Source: JACPDH01 sp051305935
GTDB taxonomy: Bacteria > Acidobacteriota > Thermoanaerobaculia > Gp7-AA8
Direction of reading: 5' to 3'
Assembly (NCBI GenBank): GCA_051305935.1
Contig: JBPPMG010000314.1
Coordinates: forward strand, 1-40,762
DNA: 40,762 nucleotides
Part shown: positions 33,343 to 40,762 of the stretch, piece after piece
How positions within the stretch are numbered: the stretch's first letter is position 1
How the letters are laid out: the number at the start of each line of letters is the position of its first letter
Position numbers and translations under genes: made by a program
Notes under the pieces: generated by a model
What the model was told of the DNA's origin: nothing
The model's input: the letters and a program-made list of their open reading frames with translations, nothing else
Databases searched by the model: none

Positions 33343-34629
33343 GTGGAGCCTGACAAGAGACTCTTGAGCTTTGTCCGCCAAGTGCGAAAAGTCCGCAGGC
33401 TCGTGGCGGAACACCCCGACGAGATGACACTCACGTTTCGCCTCGAGGTGAATCACGGGCAGGTACATGCGGAAACGGTGGGCAAAGACTCCCCTTCGAA
33501 GATCCGTCTCGCGGTCCTCACTCGGCCTCTCGTCCACCCCGAATCGGACATTTCGGTAGCGAGAGTGTGGGAGGACATGAAGACGTGCCTTCCGGTCGAT
33601 CCAGTTTTCGTAAGTGACATCGAGGCTGCGATCGCTCGGGCCACAACTGGATCCGCCGAGGTCTTGCTGAACGGCGAGCGGATTCCCGCGGCGCAACTTT
33701 ATGCCGCCCTCGCGGAAGGGGAGTTCTTTCAAGAATCTCCGCAGGCGTCAGAACTTCGGCGAGCGCTCAGCATCGGGCCTGGTCGCGAGAAGCTTTGGAT
33801 GCATTTCTACTCGTACTGCCTAGATATGTATGACATCGCCGAAGGAATGACCGCGGCAATCTTAGAACTCCGCCGTGAGCCACCGGCCGTGGTGAACCCT
33901 CGCTGTATCTACTGCCTAAGCACGAGTGCGAGCTTCCGAACCGAAGAACACGTGGTTCCAGAGGCATTCGGGAACGACGACGCAATACTTGCCGTCGGCG
34001 ACGTGTGTGACGAATGCCAGGCCACGCTCTCCCCGCTTGATCAGTTCCTCGCCGACTTCGAGGGGGTCGCCCTCTCGCGTGTAATTCACGCTCCTCATAC
34101 AAAGAAGGGACGACTTCCGCGAGCGAACTTCGGTAACTTCTCGGCCGAGAAGGTTAGGCCTGGACAGATCAGGATCATTCCGAAGCGAGGTGAGGCGCCG
34201 CTCATCTTTGGCCCACGCAATGAGGATGGAACCATTCCGGTTACGCTTCACACCCGCGGAAGAAAGCCGTTGGACGCGAGGCGGCTCGGTCGAGCGCTCT
34301 ACAAGATCGGACTCGCGATGATCGCGTTTCAGCTTGGGAGAGATGAGGCCTGTGACCCACGGTTCGACGCTGCACGGGCGTTCATTCTTGGGAAGCAGTC
34401 GTTTCCGAACAACCTGATCGTCCGCACTAGGGTCGAACCGCACAGCCGCCTATTTACTCGACTCTGGAATCGGTCTTCGGGCGGCGGCATGATCTTCGAG
34501 ATCGACTTCTGGGGATTACCCTTCATGCTCAACGTCGCAGAGCTTCCCACGCTCAGAATTGACCCGAACGAGCCGCGGGCCTCGGTCGCTACCGCGCTCT
34601 GGTTGGGAGAGGACCTGATCGAAGGTTAG
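33343..34629 (+). CDS. HNH-endonuclease-like protein, probable cargo
   Basis: The product is 428 residues with a GTG start preceded by AGAGG. The N-terminal ~180 residues are unrecognised (LSFVRQVRKVRRLVAEHPDEMTLTFRLEVNHG). The centre has CIYC (Cys188, Cys191), EEHVVPEAFGN (Glu202, His203) and VCDECQATLS (Cys222, Cys225), the layout of a zinc-stapled HNH domain. The remaining ~200 residues (RALYKIGLAMIAFQLGRDE and a strand-rich end) are typical of larger HNH-containing proteins of unknown role. Codons such as TTA and GTA are commoner than in the flanking genes, suggesting transfer. It lies nearest the right end and may be a defence or accessory nuclease; this is not proven. Confidence 0.75.
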   Translation: MEPDKRLLSFVRQVRKVRRLVAEHPDEMTLTFRLEVNHGQVHAETVGKDSPSKIRLAVLTRPLVHPESDISVARVWEDMKTCLPVDPVFVSDIEAAIARATTGSAEVLLNGERIPAAQLYAALAEGEFFQESPQASELRRALSIGPGREKLWMHFYSYCLDMYDIAEGMTAAILELRREPPAVVNPRCIYCLSTSASFRTEEHVVPEAFGNDDAILAVGDVCDECQATLSPLDQFLADFEGVALSRVIHAPHTKKGRLPRANFGNFSAEKVRPGQIRIIPKRGEAPLIFGPRNEDGTIPVTLHTRGRKPLDARRLGRALYKIGLAMIAFQLGRDEACDPRFDAARAFILGKQSFPNNLIVRTRVEPHSRLFTRLWNRSSGGGMIFEIDFWGLPFMLNVAELPTLRIDPNEPRASVATALWLGEDLIEG

Positions 34630-34658
34630 CCTGGGCAACCTCTCGAGCCCTGCGTTAA

Positions 34659-34675
34659 GTGCTCAAGTCGAGCAC
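34659..34675. repeat. Short stem-loop after the HNH gene
   Basis: GTGCTC (34659-34664) and GAGCAC (34670-34675) around loop AAGTC, 30 bases after the HNH stop. There is no T-run; it could still aid 3' end formation. Confidence 0.3.
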
Positions 34676-34904
34676 CGATCGGATTCGAGCCTTTTGCCGA
34701 AGCGCCGCGGATACAGGGAGGCTCGTTTGGCCTATCGGCGAGAGACAGTCCGCGAACCGGGAGGGACCCATCGCGAGAATGAAGGGGTCCCCCCTCTCCC
34801 CCCGGGGGGGCTTCCGGCGCGGCCGGCGCTCCGCTCTCGACGTGTCTCGAGCGCTGCTCGCGCGGGGCTCAGCGGGGGCCTGTTTTGCGCGTTTCGTACC
34901 GGCT

Positions 34905-34926
34905 GGGGTGCCACCTGGGGTGCCGC
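34905..34926 (+). repeat. Paired 10-bp repeat, right end (possible integrase arm sites)
   Basis: GGGGTGCCAC (34905-34914) and GGGGTGCCGC (34917-34926), a 12-base period and the same orientation as the left pair at 27671-27692. GGCT precedes the pair at both ends. Confidence 0.6.
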
Positions 34927-35007
34927 TGATACCCGATAAGGAATCGCGGCGGGGTGTTCACGCACCTAACCCGTTTGTTTTGTTACGCGGAGTCGTGCCG
35001 GGTTGGA

Positions 35008-35027
35008 GCGGCGCTGATTATAAGCAG
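35008..35027. other. Right attachment site (attR core)
   Basis: GCGGCGCTGATTATAAGCAG, identical over 20 bases to 27546-27565. Sequence to the right is host DNA. In the ancestral chromosome carA would have begun at this site, 47 bases from the end of the small membrane protein gene. Confidence 0.88.
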
Positions 35028-35054
35028 AACCGCGCGAAGATCACGCGGAGTGCG

Positions 35055-35282
35055 TCAGAGGTTCGCGGTCTCGCCTACACCGTAGCGGCGGAGGAGCGCG
35101 ACGACTCGGGGGACGCGCTGCTCGACTCGCACGAGGGCTCCGTGAACCCATCGATGGCGTGGGAAGAAGAACGCGCCGGCGAGGGCGAAGAAGATCCAAC
35201 CCTGCAGGACGGGGAGGATGGCGCCGACCACGCCCATGAAGAGGCAGAGGACGCCGAGGCTGATGCGGATGGTGTGGATCAT
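35055..35282 (-). CDS. Small inner-membrane protein (PGPGW/DUF454-like)
   Basis: The product is 75 residues with two hydrophobic helices (about 5-23 and 25-42: IRISLGVLCLFMGVVGAILPVLQGWIFFALAGAFFF), then a basic cytoplasmic tail (PRHRWVHGALVRVEQRVPR). The helix-turn-helix with P-x-x-x-G-W resembles the PGPGW and DUF454 groups of small membrane proteins; the function is unknown. It starts 8 bases after the mutase gene ends and is probably cotranscribed. Before integration it would have been followed by carA 47 bases later. Confidence 0.7.
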   Translation of the reverse strand: MIHTIRISLGVLCLFMGVVGAILPVLQGWIFFALAGAFFFPRHRWVHGALVRVEQRVPRVVALLRRYGVGETANL

Positions 35283-35290
35283 CGTGGTTT

Positions 35291-36919
<1,629 letters not shown>

Positions 36920-36952
36920 GGCCCTGCTCCCGGCACGTCACATGCCATCTGC

Positions 36953-36958
36953 ATTGTA
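36953..36958 (-). promoter_or_regulatory. Candidate -10 box of the mutase gene
   Basis: TACAAT on the minus strand (5 of 6 to consensus) with a leader of about 26 bases that includes GGGAGCAGGG before the ATG at 36919. No good -35 box is seen. Confidence 0.4.
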
Positions 36959-37050
36959 TCGTCCGAGGCGATGCGCAACGCGCTGCGCTGGCGCAGCCGC
37001 GTGCGTGGCGGCAATCACATCGACCCGGGGCAAATCGCTCTTGTGATTGA

Positions 37051-37056
37051 TAGAAT
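37051..37056 (+). promoter_or_regulatory. Candidate -10 box of the DUF4388 gene
   Basis: TAGAAT (5 of 6) lies 14 bases before the ATG at 37071. It is in the divergent region shared with the mutase gene. Confidence 0.35.
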
Positions 37057-37070
37057 CCCGAATCGCGACC

Positions 37071-38207
37071 ATGGGAATCTCGGGCAACCTCCGCACGATG
37101 ACGCCGGGCGATCTGCTCCAGTGGCTGAACTTCGCGCAAAAAACGGGGACTCTCGTGCTCTCGTCGAACGGGGTCGAGAAGAAGATCTTCCTTCGTGAGG
37201 GTCGCGTGATCTCGTCGGCATCGACCGACCCGCGCGAATATCTTGGACAGTTCCTGATGAGCCACGGCTTCATCACCGAGGAGCAGCTGACGAAGGCGAT
37301 GCAGGAGCAGGCGAAGTCGAAACGTCTGCTTGGCCGGATCCTCGTCGACCTCGGCGCCGTGCCGGAAGCGGAGCTCGGCCGGTTGATGCGCGAGAAGGCG
37401 GCCGAGTCGATCTACGACATCTTCCTATGGAAGGAAGCGGAGTTTCGCTTCATCGACGACGAGCTTCCCGAGATGGAAATGGTGCCTCTGCAGGTGGACG
37501 TCACCGGGATCATCATGGAAGGCTCGCGGCGGATCGACGAGTGGAAGCGGATCAGCAGGCTGATCCCGGGGCGCGAGTCGATCCCCGTGCTGGAGTCGCC
37601 GATCGACCCGGCAACGCTGCACGACGTGCCGCGGCGCATTCTCGCGGCAGTGAACGGGCAGCGGTCGATCGAAGAGCTGATTCTCGAGAGCCGCTCGTCG
37701 TACTTCCAGGTGGCGAGGACGCTCTACGAGTTTGTCGAGTCGGGGAAGATGCGCATCGTTGCTCCATTCAGGCGGCCACCGGCGCCGACTCCGAGCTCCG
37801 AGTTGCCCGCGATCCGGACGGAAGAAGACGAGATCACCTCGCTGCTCAAACACGCGCAGGACGCGCTCAAGACGGGCGACTTCGAGAAGGTTCTTCGCAT
37901 GCTGAAAGCGGCGCAGAACGTCGATCCGACGAACGCAAAGGTCACGAGCGCGCTCAAGGGCGCGACCACCTCGATCCTTCATACACTGGAAGGGGAAGGG
38001 ATCCTGGCGAAGAAGGTTCCGCAGCTTGTGAAGACGTTCGAGGACATCAGCCAGATGAACTTCACGCCGAACGAGGGCTTCATGATCTCGCGCATCAACG
38101 GCGTCTGGGACATCGGCTCGATCGTGAAGATCAGCCCGCTCCGTGAGATCGATTCGCTGCTGATCTTTCGCAAACTGTGCCGCGACGGAATCGTAGAGTT
38201 GAGGTAG
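37071..38207 (+). CDS. DUF4388 (PATAN-type) domain protein
   Basis: The product is 378 residues. It opens MGISGNLRTMTPGDLLQWLNFAQKTGTLVLSSNGVEKKIFLREGRVISSAS, the typical DUF4388 start. A second helical segment follows (FLMSHGFITEEQLTKAMQEQ, GRILVDLGAVPEAELGRLM), like the GspE/MshEN-type N-terminal fold. The centre has a winged-helix-like part (RRILAAVNGQRSIEELILESRSSYFQVARTLYEFVESG). A short TPR-like stretch (HAQDALKTGDFEKVLRMLKAAQNVDP) precedes the unrecognised C-terminal ~100 residues. Such proteins are signalling or motility adaptors. I preferred this ATG over a TTG at 37047 because the DUF4388 start aligns with it. Confidence 0.85.
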   Translation: MGISGNLRTMTPGDLLQWLNFAQKTGTLVLSSNGVEKKIFLREGRVISSASTDPREYLGQFLMSHGFITEEQLTKAMQEQAKSKRLLGRILVDLGAVPEAELGRLMREKAAESIYDIFLWKEAEFRFIDDELPEMEMVPLQVDVTGIIMEGSRRIDEWKRISRLIPGRESIPVLESPIDPATLHDVPRRILAAVNGQRSIEELILESRSSYFQVARTLYEFVESGKMRIVAPFRRPPAPTPSSELPAIRTEEDEITSLLKHAQDALKTGDFEKVLRMLKAAQNVDPTNAKVTSALKGATTSILHTLEGEGILAKKVPQLVKTFEDISQMNFTPNEGFMISRINGVWDIGSIVKISPLREIDSLLIFRKLCRDGIVELR

Positions 38208-38211
38208 ATCA

Positions 38212-38296
38212 GAGGCGAAAGGCGAAAGGCGATAAGCAGGCAACGGTCCGCCTCGGCGTTGCCTGCTTATCGCCTTTCGCCTCTCGCCTTTCGCCT
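38212..38296. repeat. Long inverted repeat between convergent genes (possible bidirectional terminator)
   Basis: Arm 38220-38244 (ending AAGCAGGCAAC) is the exact reverse complement of 38258-38282 (beginning GTTGCCTGCTT): 25 perfect pairs around a 13-base loop. Both arms continue outward with GGCGAAA repeats on the left and TTTCGCC repeats on the right, in different copy number. It fills the 90-base gap between the DUF4388 and ybeY stop codons. It has no clear T-run but would form a very stable RNA hairpin in both directions. Confidence 0.8.
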
Positions 38297-38297
38297 G

Positions 38298-38771
38298 CTA
38301 CTCCAGCCCGACGTTCGCGCGGATCTTCGTTTCGAGCTTGTCCATGTCGCCCGCGTCCGTCTCATGGTCGAAGCCGAGCGCGTGGATGAGCCCGTGCAGG
38401 AGCAGGTACCGGATCTCCGTCGCCAGCGAATGGCGCTGCTCCCGCGCCTGGCGTCGCGCCTGCGGGATCGAGATCACGATCTCGCCGAGTGAGTGGTCGC
38501 CGACTCCCGCGGAATCGATGTCGATTCCGGCGAAGGTGAGCACGTCGGTGGTCTTGTTTCTGCCGCGGTAGCCGCGGTTGAGCCGTCGCATCGCGGTGTC
38601 GTCGACGAGGGCGATCGAGACCTCTTCGACCGGTCTCGCGACGGCGCCCGCGGCGGCGAGCCGCGCGAGACTACGCCGAACGAACGCCTCGATCTCGCGA
38701 CGTGGCAGGCCGCGCACCGCCGCGCCGTTGACGTCGACCTCAGTCAGCCACTTCGCCGTTCTGGGCTTCAC
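38298..38771 (-). CDS. ybeY: Endoribonuclease YbeY
   Basis: The product is 157 residues from a GTG start. YbeY is a single-strand endoribonuclease for 16S rRNA 3' end maturation and ribosome quality control. The zinc motif HGLIHALGFDH gives His126, His130 and His136; LNRGYRGRNKTTDVLTF and LGEIVISIPQA are conserved. The start was chosen because GGGAGAAG lies about 5 bases upstream and the length is normal. It overlaps the phoH 3' end by 32 bases, the common phoH-ybeY linkage. A longer open frame to 38891 runs inside phoH and is not supported. Confidence 0.92.
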   Translation of the reverse strand: MKPRTAKWLTEVDVNGAAVRGLPRREIEAFVRRSLARLAAAGAVARPVEEVSIALVDDTAMRRLNRGYRGRNKTTDVLTFAGIDIDSAGVGDHSLGEIVISIPQARRQAREQRHSLATEIRYLLLHGLIHALGFDHETDAGDMDKLETKIRANVGLE

Positions 38772-39777
38772 GCTTCTTCTCCCTGGCCGCACTCTCATCG
38801 CGCTCGCGTTTCTCGTAGGCAGTGACGATACGGCCGACGAGCGGATGGCGGACCACGTCCTTGTCGGTGAACTGGAAGACGTGAATGCCATTCACGCCAC
38901 CGAGGATCTCGACCGAGACCTGCAACCCAGACTTCTTGCCCTCGGGAAGGTCTGTCTGCGTCACGTCGCCGGTGATCACGGCCTTCGATCCGAACCCGAG
39001 GCGCGTGAGGAACATCTTCATCTGCTCCGGCGTGGTGTTCTGCGCTTCGTCGAGGATGATGAATGCGTCGCTGAGCGTGCGGCCGCGCATGAACGCGAGC
39101 GGCGCGATCTCGATGATGTTTCGCTCGAGGAGCTTCGAGACCTTCTCGAAGCCGATCAGGTCGTAGAGTGCGTCGTAGAGCGGGCGCAGGTAGGGATTGA
39201 TCTTCTCGGCGAGATCGCCGGGGAGAAAGCCGAGCTTTTCGCCGGCCTCGACTGCTGGCCGGCAGAGGATGATCCGCTTGATCGTTCTGTTGTTGAGCGC
39301 CGCAGCGGCGACGGCGACCGCGAGAAAGGTCTTGCCGGTGCCCGCGGGGCCGAGCGCGAAGGTCATGTCGTGCTCTTCGATTGCCTGCATGTACATCTTC
39401 TGCGCGAGGTTTCTCGGGGTCGCGGCGCGGCGGGCGGCCGAGCGGTCCCGATCGTCGAGGAAGAAGTCGAGCAGACTGACCGACGGATCCTCGCTCACCA
39501 CGCGAACGGCGGTGATCATCTCGTTCCGCGTCACGGGAAAGCCTCGCTCGATCAGCGTCTGCATCTCGCTCAGTACTTTCCCGGCAGCGAGCGAGTTGGG
39601 CTCGTCGCCACGGAGGTAGAGCTCGCTCCCTCGCGCGGAGATCCGCACTCCGAAGGCGTCCTCGACGAGGCGCAGGTTCTCGTCGTGGATTCCGAAGAGG
39701 GTGTTCGTCACCGATCCCTCTGCCAGCGTGATGCTGATGCCGCCGTTTTCCGTCGCGCGCGATTCGTTCGATCCCAT
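38740..39777 (-). CDS. phoH: PhoH-like P-loop ATPase (PhoL type)
   Basis: The product is 345 residues. The N-terminal KH-like region (about 15-95) contains DENLRLVEDAFGVRISARGSELYL. The P-loop ATPase has GPAGTGKT (143-150), FIILDEAQN (239-247), ITGDVTQTDLPEGKKSGL and a late arginine-rich block (RHPLVGRIVTAYE). The gene order with ybeY fits PhoL, thought to act in RNA metabolism; the precise activity is not known. The charged C-terminal tail is long (KRERDESAAREKKREAQ). It starts directly after the rhodanese stop, with no gap. Confidence 0.95.
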   Translation of the reverse strand: MGSNESRATENGGISITLAEGSVTNTLFGIHDENLRLVEDAFGVRISARGSELYLRGDEPNSLAAGKVLSEMQTLIERGFPVTRNEMITAVRVVSEDPSVSLLDFFLDDRDRSAARRAATPRNLAQKMYMQAIEEHDMTFALGPAGTGKTFLAVAVAAAALNNRTIKRIILCRPAVEAGEKLGFLPGDLAEKINPYLRPLYDALYDLIGFEKVSKLLERNIIEIAPLAFMRGRTLSDAFIILDEAQNTTPEQMKMFLTRLGFGSKAVITGDVTQTDLPEGKKSGLQVSVEILGGVNGIHVFQFTDKDVVRHPLVGRIVTAYEKRERDESAAREKKREAQNGEVAD

Positions 39778-40101
39778 TCAGTACCTCGGTGTCGTGGGGT
39801 CAACGGCGATCGACCAGTGGTCGATGCCTCCTTTGAGCGATCGCGCACGGATGCCCTCCTGCCGGAGGAACCTCGCCGCCATGAGCGATCGCATTCCATG
39901 GTGACAGTACGCGACCACATCGCGGTCGCGAGGGATTTCCATGACGCGTGCCGGGAGAGTCTGCATCGCGATCAACGTGCTTCCGCCGATTCGCGCGAGC
40001 TGGTTCTCCCAGGCCTGACGAACGTCGAGAAGGAAGATGTCGTCGCCTGCCTCGAGGAGCGCGGCCAGATCTTCGCAGCAGATCTCGATGTCGTCGTTCA
40101 T
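39778..40101 (-). CDS. Single-domain rhodanese
   Basis: The product is 107 residues: ISCEDL-like opening IEICCEDLAALLEAGDDIFLLDVRQAWENQLARIGGS, active-site loop YCHHGMRS with Cys66, and KGGIDHWSIAVDP at the end. The residues after the cysteine (HHGMRS) are common in GlpE-like sulfurtransferases. It transfers sulfane sulfur to an unknown acceptor. It overlaps rsmD by four bases (ATGA) and directly abuts phoH. Confidence 0.92.
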   Translation of the reverse strand: MNDDIEICCEDLAALLEAGDDIFLLDVRQAWENQLARIGGSTLIAMQTLPARVMEIPRDRDVVAYCHHGMRSLMAARFLRQEGIRARSLKGGIDHWSIAVDPTTPRY

Positions 40102-40661
40102 GCGCCCGCCAGATCGAAAAACGCGATGGCGACATTCCCGTAGCGGGCGTCGCGCGTGAAGCGGAGCCGAGACAGCTCCAGCGCGTCGAGCGCATTCGGC
40201 CCCGCGCGGTGCTCGATCGCGACGATCGCGCCCTCGGCGAGCGGCACGGTCGAGTCGATCGCACGAAGTGTCGAGGCGTCGAGCTCCGCGTCGTAGGGCG
40301 GATCGGCATAGACGAGATCGAACGGCGTCTCGCCCGCGACCGAGTGCAACGCGGCGGGCAGGGTGCCTGCCCGCGCGTCGATCGGCAACTCCCAATCGCG
40401 CGCGATTCCCGCGAGGAGCGCGGCACCCGCGCGCGATTCGTCGATCGCGACGGCGCGCTCCGCGCCACGCGAGATCGCCTCGATCGAGAAGATTCCGGTC
40501 CCGGCGAACAGGTCGAGGAACCGTGAGCCCGCGACGCGAGCGCTCACGATGTTGAAGTAGGCTTGGCGCGCGCGATCCGACGTCGGCCGGACTTCGACGC
40601 CGCGGGGAAGCTGGACCCGCCGTCCGCGAAGCGTCCCTCCTGTCACGCGGATTCCCGCCAT
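40098..40661 (-). CDS. rsmD: 16S rRNA (guanine(966)-N2)-methyltransferase
   Basis: The product is 187 residues: GGTLRGRRVQLPRGVEVRPTSDRARQAYFNI is the RsmD N-terminus, LDLFAGTGIFSIEAISRGA binds SAM, and ADPPYD (Asp120, Tyr123) is the catalytic N4/N2-type motif. It is full length. RsmD methylates G966 of 16S rRNA. It starts the rsmD - rhodanese - phoH - ybeY run, and follows the partial gene at the window edge by 3 bases. Confidence 0.94.
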   Translation of the reverse strand: MAGIRVTGGTLRGRRVQLPRGVEVRPTSDRARQAYFNIVSARVAGSRFLDLFAGTGIFSIEAISRGAERAVAIDESRAGAALLAGIARDWELPIDARAGTLPAALHSVAGETPFDLVYADPPYDAELDASTLRAIDSTVPLAEGAIVAIEHRAGPNALDALELSRLRFTRDARYGNVAIAFFDLAGA

Positions 40662-40664
40662 CGA

Positions 40665-40762
40665 TCAGTCGACGTCCCTGCCGAGCACCGCATGAAAGTA
40701 GGTGAAGACGTCTTTGGTCGCCACGAAGATCTTCACCGGATCGCGTGTCGACGTCAGCTCGA
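40665..40762 (-). CDS. C-terminal end of an unidentified gene (partial)
   Basis: An open frame enters from the right edge on the minus strand and ends with TGA at 40665-40667. The visible part reads ELTSTRDPVKIFVATKDVFTYF and then HAVLGRDVD. It is too short to identify. It stops 3 bases before rsmD starts, so it belongs to the same operon. Confidence 0.5.
   Translation of the reverse strand, partial: ELTSTRDPVKIFVATKDVFTYFHAVLGRDVD

Larger units (their letters stand above)
34630..35007. other. Right non-coding end of the element
   Basis: This 378-base stretch has no supported gene. It holds the stem-loop GTGCTC/GAGCAC (34659-34675), a C-run/G-run block (about 34788-34810) that could fold on itself, and the paired GGGGTGCCAC-like repeats (34905-34926), before attR at 35008. 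Confidence 0.45.
27546..35027. mobile_element. Integrated tyrosine-recombinase element (about 7.5 kb) inserted at the carA promoter
   Basis: The element is bounded by exact 20-bp direct repeats (27546-27565 and 35008-35027). It encodes a complete tyrosine integrase, an AlpA/excisionase-like HTH protein, a divergent operon of unrecognised proteins and cargo genes (Ada-like, lipoprotein, HNH). Paired GGGGTGCCAC repeats sit about 80-105 bases inside each end. Flanking genes outside the repeats are ordinary housekeeping genes on the minus strand. No capsid, terminase, relaxase or recognisable replication protein was found, so it looks like a small integrative or satellite-type element rather than a prophage or complete ICE. 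Some cargo uses codons rare in the flanks, such as TTA near 33860. Confidence 0.88.

Noticed and set aside
33343..34629. Calling the HNH gene a known restriction or anti-phage system
   Set aside because: Only the HNH core is recognised; no methylase or known defence partner is present, so a defence role stays a hypothesis.
34788..34812. C-run/G-run block as a rho-independent terminator
   Set aside because: It can pair, but there is no T-run and no gene ends close by.

Overview
The window is GC-rich, gene-dense bacterial chromosome from a Gram-negative organism: LolC/E-type permease, outer-membrane barrels and lipoproteins are all present. The mix of DUF4388 (PATAN-like), DUF5916 and DUF6599-like proteins, TolB-like propeller lipoproteins, a Ser/Thr kinase with TPRs and a PilZ protein suggests an Acidobacteriota-like genome. 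That assignment is inference from gene content; no rRNA or other phylogenetic marker was analysed.

Layout. 137-6145: plant-type asparaginase, a large secreted HExxH/propeller protein, a predicted outer-membrane barrel and a degenerate aspartyl-protease-like protein. 6236-9707: tightly coupled operon of propeller lipoprotein, signal peptidase I (lepB) and poly(A) polymerase (pcnB). 9819-12164: cysteine desulfurase, a receiver-like/PilZ protein and a TPR protein. 12149-13906: glycosyltransferase, with mobA and moaC. 13896-17588: DUF6599-like lipoprotein, leucyl aminopeptidase (pepA) and a DUF457/YdjM membrane protein. 17738-22774: divergent Ser/Thr kinase and DUF5916 outer-membrane protein. 22836-25029: NtrC-family regulator and murI, followed by a four-hairpin REP-like array. 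25219-27545: LolC/E permease and carA, minus strand.

27546-35027 is an integrated mobile element of about 7.5 kb. It is bounded by an exact 20-bp direct repeat (GCGGCGCTGATTATAAGCAG) whose core is a near-perfect dyad. It carries a complete tyrosine integrase, an AlpA/excisionase-like HTH protein, three unrecognised proteins in an operon with it, a zinc-ribbon protein overlapping the integrase, a secreted double Ada-like cysteine-motif protein coupled to a lipoprotein, and an HNH-domain protein. The left att copy abuts the carA start codon and contains the carA TATAAT box. Integration therefore replaced everything upstream of the -10 box and moved carA away from its former neighbours.

35055-40762: small membrane protein and methylmalonyl-CoA-mutase-type large subunit (the pre-integration neighbours of carA), a divergent DUF4388 protein, a long inverted repeat, and the operon rsmD - rhodanese - phoH - ybeY on the minus strand. 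The window ends inside one more minus-strand gene.

Gene starts often lie only 6-9 bases behind a -10-like hexamer and lack a Shine-Dalgarno sequence, which suggests many leaderless or near-leaderless mRNAs. No tRNA, rRNA, CRISPR array or transposase was recognised.
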